Below are positions 40,421 to 42,081 of a DNA stretch of 42,081 nt, in pieces. Under the pieces are notes generated by a model that worked only from the letters and a program-made list of their open reading frames with translations, was not told the origin of the DNA and made no database searches. Location: NCBI GenBank assembly GCA_031283025.1, contig JAITCP010000180.1, positions 1 to 42,081 of the forward strand, read 5' to 3'. The stretch comes from Spirochaetaceae bacterium (GTDB taxonomy: Bacteria; Spirochaetota; Spirochaetia; Treponematales; Breznakiellaceae). The translations under genes and the position numbers were made by a program. The first letter of the stretch is position 1. Every line of letters starts with the position of its first letter.

Positions 40421-41365
40421 ATGGCTAATATCGGGGAAATGTCCTCTGTAAATAATAAAACGCTCAAAAAGCAGGTAATTCAGGGAACTGTGTTCCTTTT
40501 GGCGCTGGGGGCGGCGCTGGTTCTTTTTATCATTTTCTTTGGGGTAAAGTTTCGTGAAGCGGGGAATAAAAAGAACCTCCTGGTACACTGGGAACAAGGG
40601 GCGTGGATGGAAGTTTATGAAACAAGCAAAGACGCCCTTGCCTCAAAGCCCATGGACGCATTTTATTTAACCATCAATGGTTTTGCCGCGTATCAGGCTG
40701 CCATGGCGCAGATTAACAATTCGGAAGCGCTTGAATATATAGATCAGTGTATCTGGACGCTCCGTAAGGCTTTATTGGGCAAAAATACCGATAAAGACGG
40801 CAGGATACGCTATGTCTTGGGTAAAGCCTATTATGCCAAAGGGCCGGATTATGCTGATCTTTCAGTACGGTATCTGGAAGAGGCAAAATCGGCCGTTTTT
40901 TCCGCCGGGGACTTAAACGAGTATCTGGGTTTGGCCTATGCGGCAATCAAGGATTACCGGAAAAGCATAGAAGCCCTTACCGCGTCTTTGGCTTCCGCCG
41001 GTAAAGATGCGGACTCTGATATGCTTCTTATGCGCATAGCCCAATCATATATGGGGCTGGAAGACTGGGAAATGGCAAAAACGTACCTTATCCGTTGCAT
41101 CGACGCTTCACGTGATACCGGTTTAGCGCTTAAATCCCGCCTTTTTTTGGGAAAGGTACTGCGTAATTCCGGGGATTTGGACGGGGCTATTGCCGCTTTT
41201 GATTTGGTACTGGAAGAAAGCGGGGAGAATGCGGAAGCGGCCTTTGAAATAGGTGAAATTTATGCTTCCCGCGGGGACACGATCCGCGCCAGGGCTGCTT
41301 GGCGCAGGGCCCACCGTTCCGATCCAAATTTTGCGCCGGTGATGGCCCGGCTTAATACATTGTAA
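40421..41365 (+). CDS. Membrane-anchored TPR protein
   Basis: A 314-residue protein with one N-terminal membrane helix (about 21-42, VFLLALGAALVLFIIFFGV) and the rest outside the membrane, probably periplasmic. Residues about 55-310 contain tetratricopeptide repeats, clearest as VRYLEEAKSAVFSAGDLNEYLGLAYAAIKDYRKSIEALTASL, LLMRIAQSYMGLEDWEMAKTYLIRCI and GAIAAFDLVLEESGENAEAAFEIGEIYASRGDTIRARAAWRRA. TPRs bind partner proteins. It stands 36 bp before mreB, which makes a cell-shape or division complex a reasonable guess. AAAGG precedes ATG at 5 nt. Confidence 0.83.
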   Translation: MANIGEMSSVNNKTLKKQVIQGTVFLLALGAALVLFIIFFGVKFREAGNKKNLLVHWEQGAWMEVYETSKDALASKPMDAFYLTINGFAAYQAAMAQINNSEALEYIDQCIWTLRKALLGKNTDKDGRIRYVLGKAYYAKGPDYADLSVRYLEEAKSAVFSAGDLNEYLGLAYAAIKDYRKSIEALTASLASAGKDADSDMLLMRIAQSYMGLEDWEMAKTYLIRCIDASRDTGLALKSRLFLGKVLRNSGDLDGAIAAFDLVLEESGENAEAAFEIGEIYASRGDTIRARAAWRRAHRSDPNFAPVMARLNTL

Positions 41366-41368
41366 ACA

Positions 41369-41389
41369 TTTCCCCGTTCTGCGGGGAAA
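41369..41389 (+). other. Hairpin before mreB ribosome site
   Basis: TTTCCCCG (41369-41376), loop ttctg, CGGGGAAA (41382-41389): perfect 8-bp stem between the TPR stop and the GGAGG of mreB. No T-run follows, so it may affect translation or mRNA stability instead of ending transcription. Confidence 0.65.
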
Positions 41390-41401
41390 CGTGGAGGATC
41401 T

Positions 41402-42081
41402 ATGTTTGGAATTCAGTCTTCAGATATTGGGATTGATTTGGGAACCTGTAATACCCTTATCTATATCCGAGGTAAAGGCATTGTGATCAACGAACCTTCA
41501 GTGGTTGCCGTTGAACGGGGTACAAAAAAGGTTATGGCGGTGGGAGAGGACGCCAAACGGATGCTTTACAAAACTCCGGGTAATATTATCGCCATCCGGC
41601 CCATGCGGGACGGCGTAATTGCGGACCTGGAATCCACAGAGAAGATGATCCGTTACTTTATTACCAAAATACTCCCCCGATACCGGTTTATCAAACCCCG
41701 GATGGTTATAGGAATTCCTTCATGTATCACGGAAGTTGAAAAACGGGCCGTGGAAGAAAGCGCCTTTAAGGCGGGAGCGCGGGATGTAACCGTTATAGAG
41801 GAAAGCCTTGCCGCCGCTATCGGGGCGGATATACCTATCTTTGAACCCGCAGGCCACATGATCTGCGATATAGGCGGGGGAACCACGGAAATTTCCGTTA
41901 TTTCTCTGGGAGGTATGGTGGTTACCAATGCCATACGCCTTGGCGGGGATGAATTTGACGAAGCGATAATCAAGCACGTGCGCAGCGTTCACAACCTTAT
42001 CATCGGGGAGCAAACGGCGGAACGGCTTAAAATTGAAATAGGAAACGCATCTCCGGATAAAACCATAGAAAAGGTGGAAAT
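41402..42081 (+). CDS. mreB: Rod shape-determining protein MreB (5' part)
   Basis: The gene runs off the window; 226 residues are visible of a usual 330-350. This actin-like ATPase forms membrane-bound filaments that guide side-wall synthesis. Seen: IGIDLGTCNTLIYIRGKGIV (phosphate-1 motif; Cys where Ala is common), EPSVVAVERGTKKVMAVGEDAKRML, RPMRDGVIADLESTEKMIRYF, VIGIPSCITEVEKRAVEESA and DIGGGTTEISVISLGG (phosphate-2). GGAGG lies 4 nt before ATG 41402. It follows the TPR gene closely and, as in other treponemes I recall, mreC would be expected beyond the edge. Confidence 0.95.
   Translation, partial: MFGIQSSDIGIDLGTCNTLIYIRGKGIVINEPSVVAVERGTKKVMAVGEDAKRMLYKTPGNIIAIRPMRDGVIADLESTEKMIRYFITKILPRYRFIKPRMVIGIPSCITEVEKRAVEESAFKAGARDVTVIEESLAAAIGADIPIFEPAGHMICDIGGGTTEISVISLGGMVVTNAIRLGGDEFDEAIIKHVRSVHNLIIGEQTAERLKIEIGNASPDKTIEKVE

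Noticed and set aside
41369..41389. Terminator between the TPR gene and mreB
   Set aside because: The stem is good but no T-run follows, and the mreB ribosome site begins 4 nt later.

Overview
The window reads as chromosomal DNA of a spirochaete close to Treponema, probably of the termite-gut/Breznakiella-like group. The case rests on base composition near 50% GC, loosely built spirochaetal lipoboxes, an archaeal-type UMP kinase, a long PPi-dependent phosphofructokinase, and the order primase - housekeeping sigma - zinc-ribbon coiled coil - TPR protein - MreB, which I recall from Treponema pallidum. The species is inference; no rRNA is present.

Left part (1-13.3 kb). A beta-helix-like lipoprotein faces a minus-strand block: DUF192 lipoprotein, secreted protein, two-cNMP-domain regulator, small Bergerat-fold ATPase and murB. 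Two sigma-70-type promoters lie inside this block. Divergent from murB, 14 bp away, starts cysS, followed by an ECF sigma factor, its zinc-finger anti-sigma factor, a secreted protein and pyrH in one overlapping run, then pfp and a DUF4139 protein. The murB gene carries an in-frame palindrome made of 7-bp units.

Accessory island (13.3-15.2 kb). A DUF3990 protein with ADP-ribosyltransferase-like motifs overlaps a DUF3791 gene, and a second DUF3791 gene follows. Beyond them lie two oppositely oriented fragments of an Rpn/PD-(D/E)XK-type transposase-like gene, a 52-aa protein gene, a bidirectional terminator and two perfect tandem hairpins.

Giant surface cluster (15.2-32.1 kb, minus strand). 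Three genes encode 1632, 2041 and 1938 residues. The first has about nine Ig-like modules and a C-terminal region that looks like an outer-membrane beta-barrel ending in Phe. The next two are paralogous giant lipoproteins with different Ig-like modules and a shared C-terminal domain. Together they look like a surface-display or adhesion system, and this is my best candidate for an undescribed system.

Right part (32.4-42.1 kb, plus strand). YkgJ-type Cys-cluster protein, MBL-fold hydrolase, a 71-aa protein, mltG, dnaG, rpoD and a zinc-ribbon coiled-coil protein follow each other with overlaps or very short gaps, then RNase P RNA (about 550 nt, long), a membrane-anchored TPR protein and the 5' part of mreB. 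A 120-bp multi-hairpin repeat occurs twice in opposite orientation (32.25 kb and 40.23 kb). Related hairpins sit in the leader and the signal-peptide codons of the middle giant gene.
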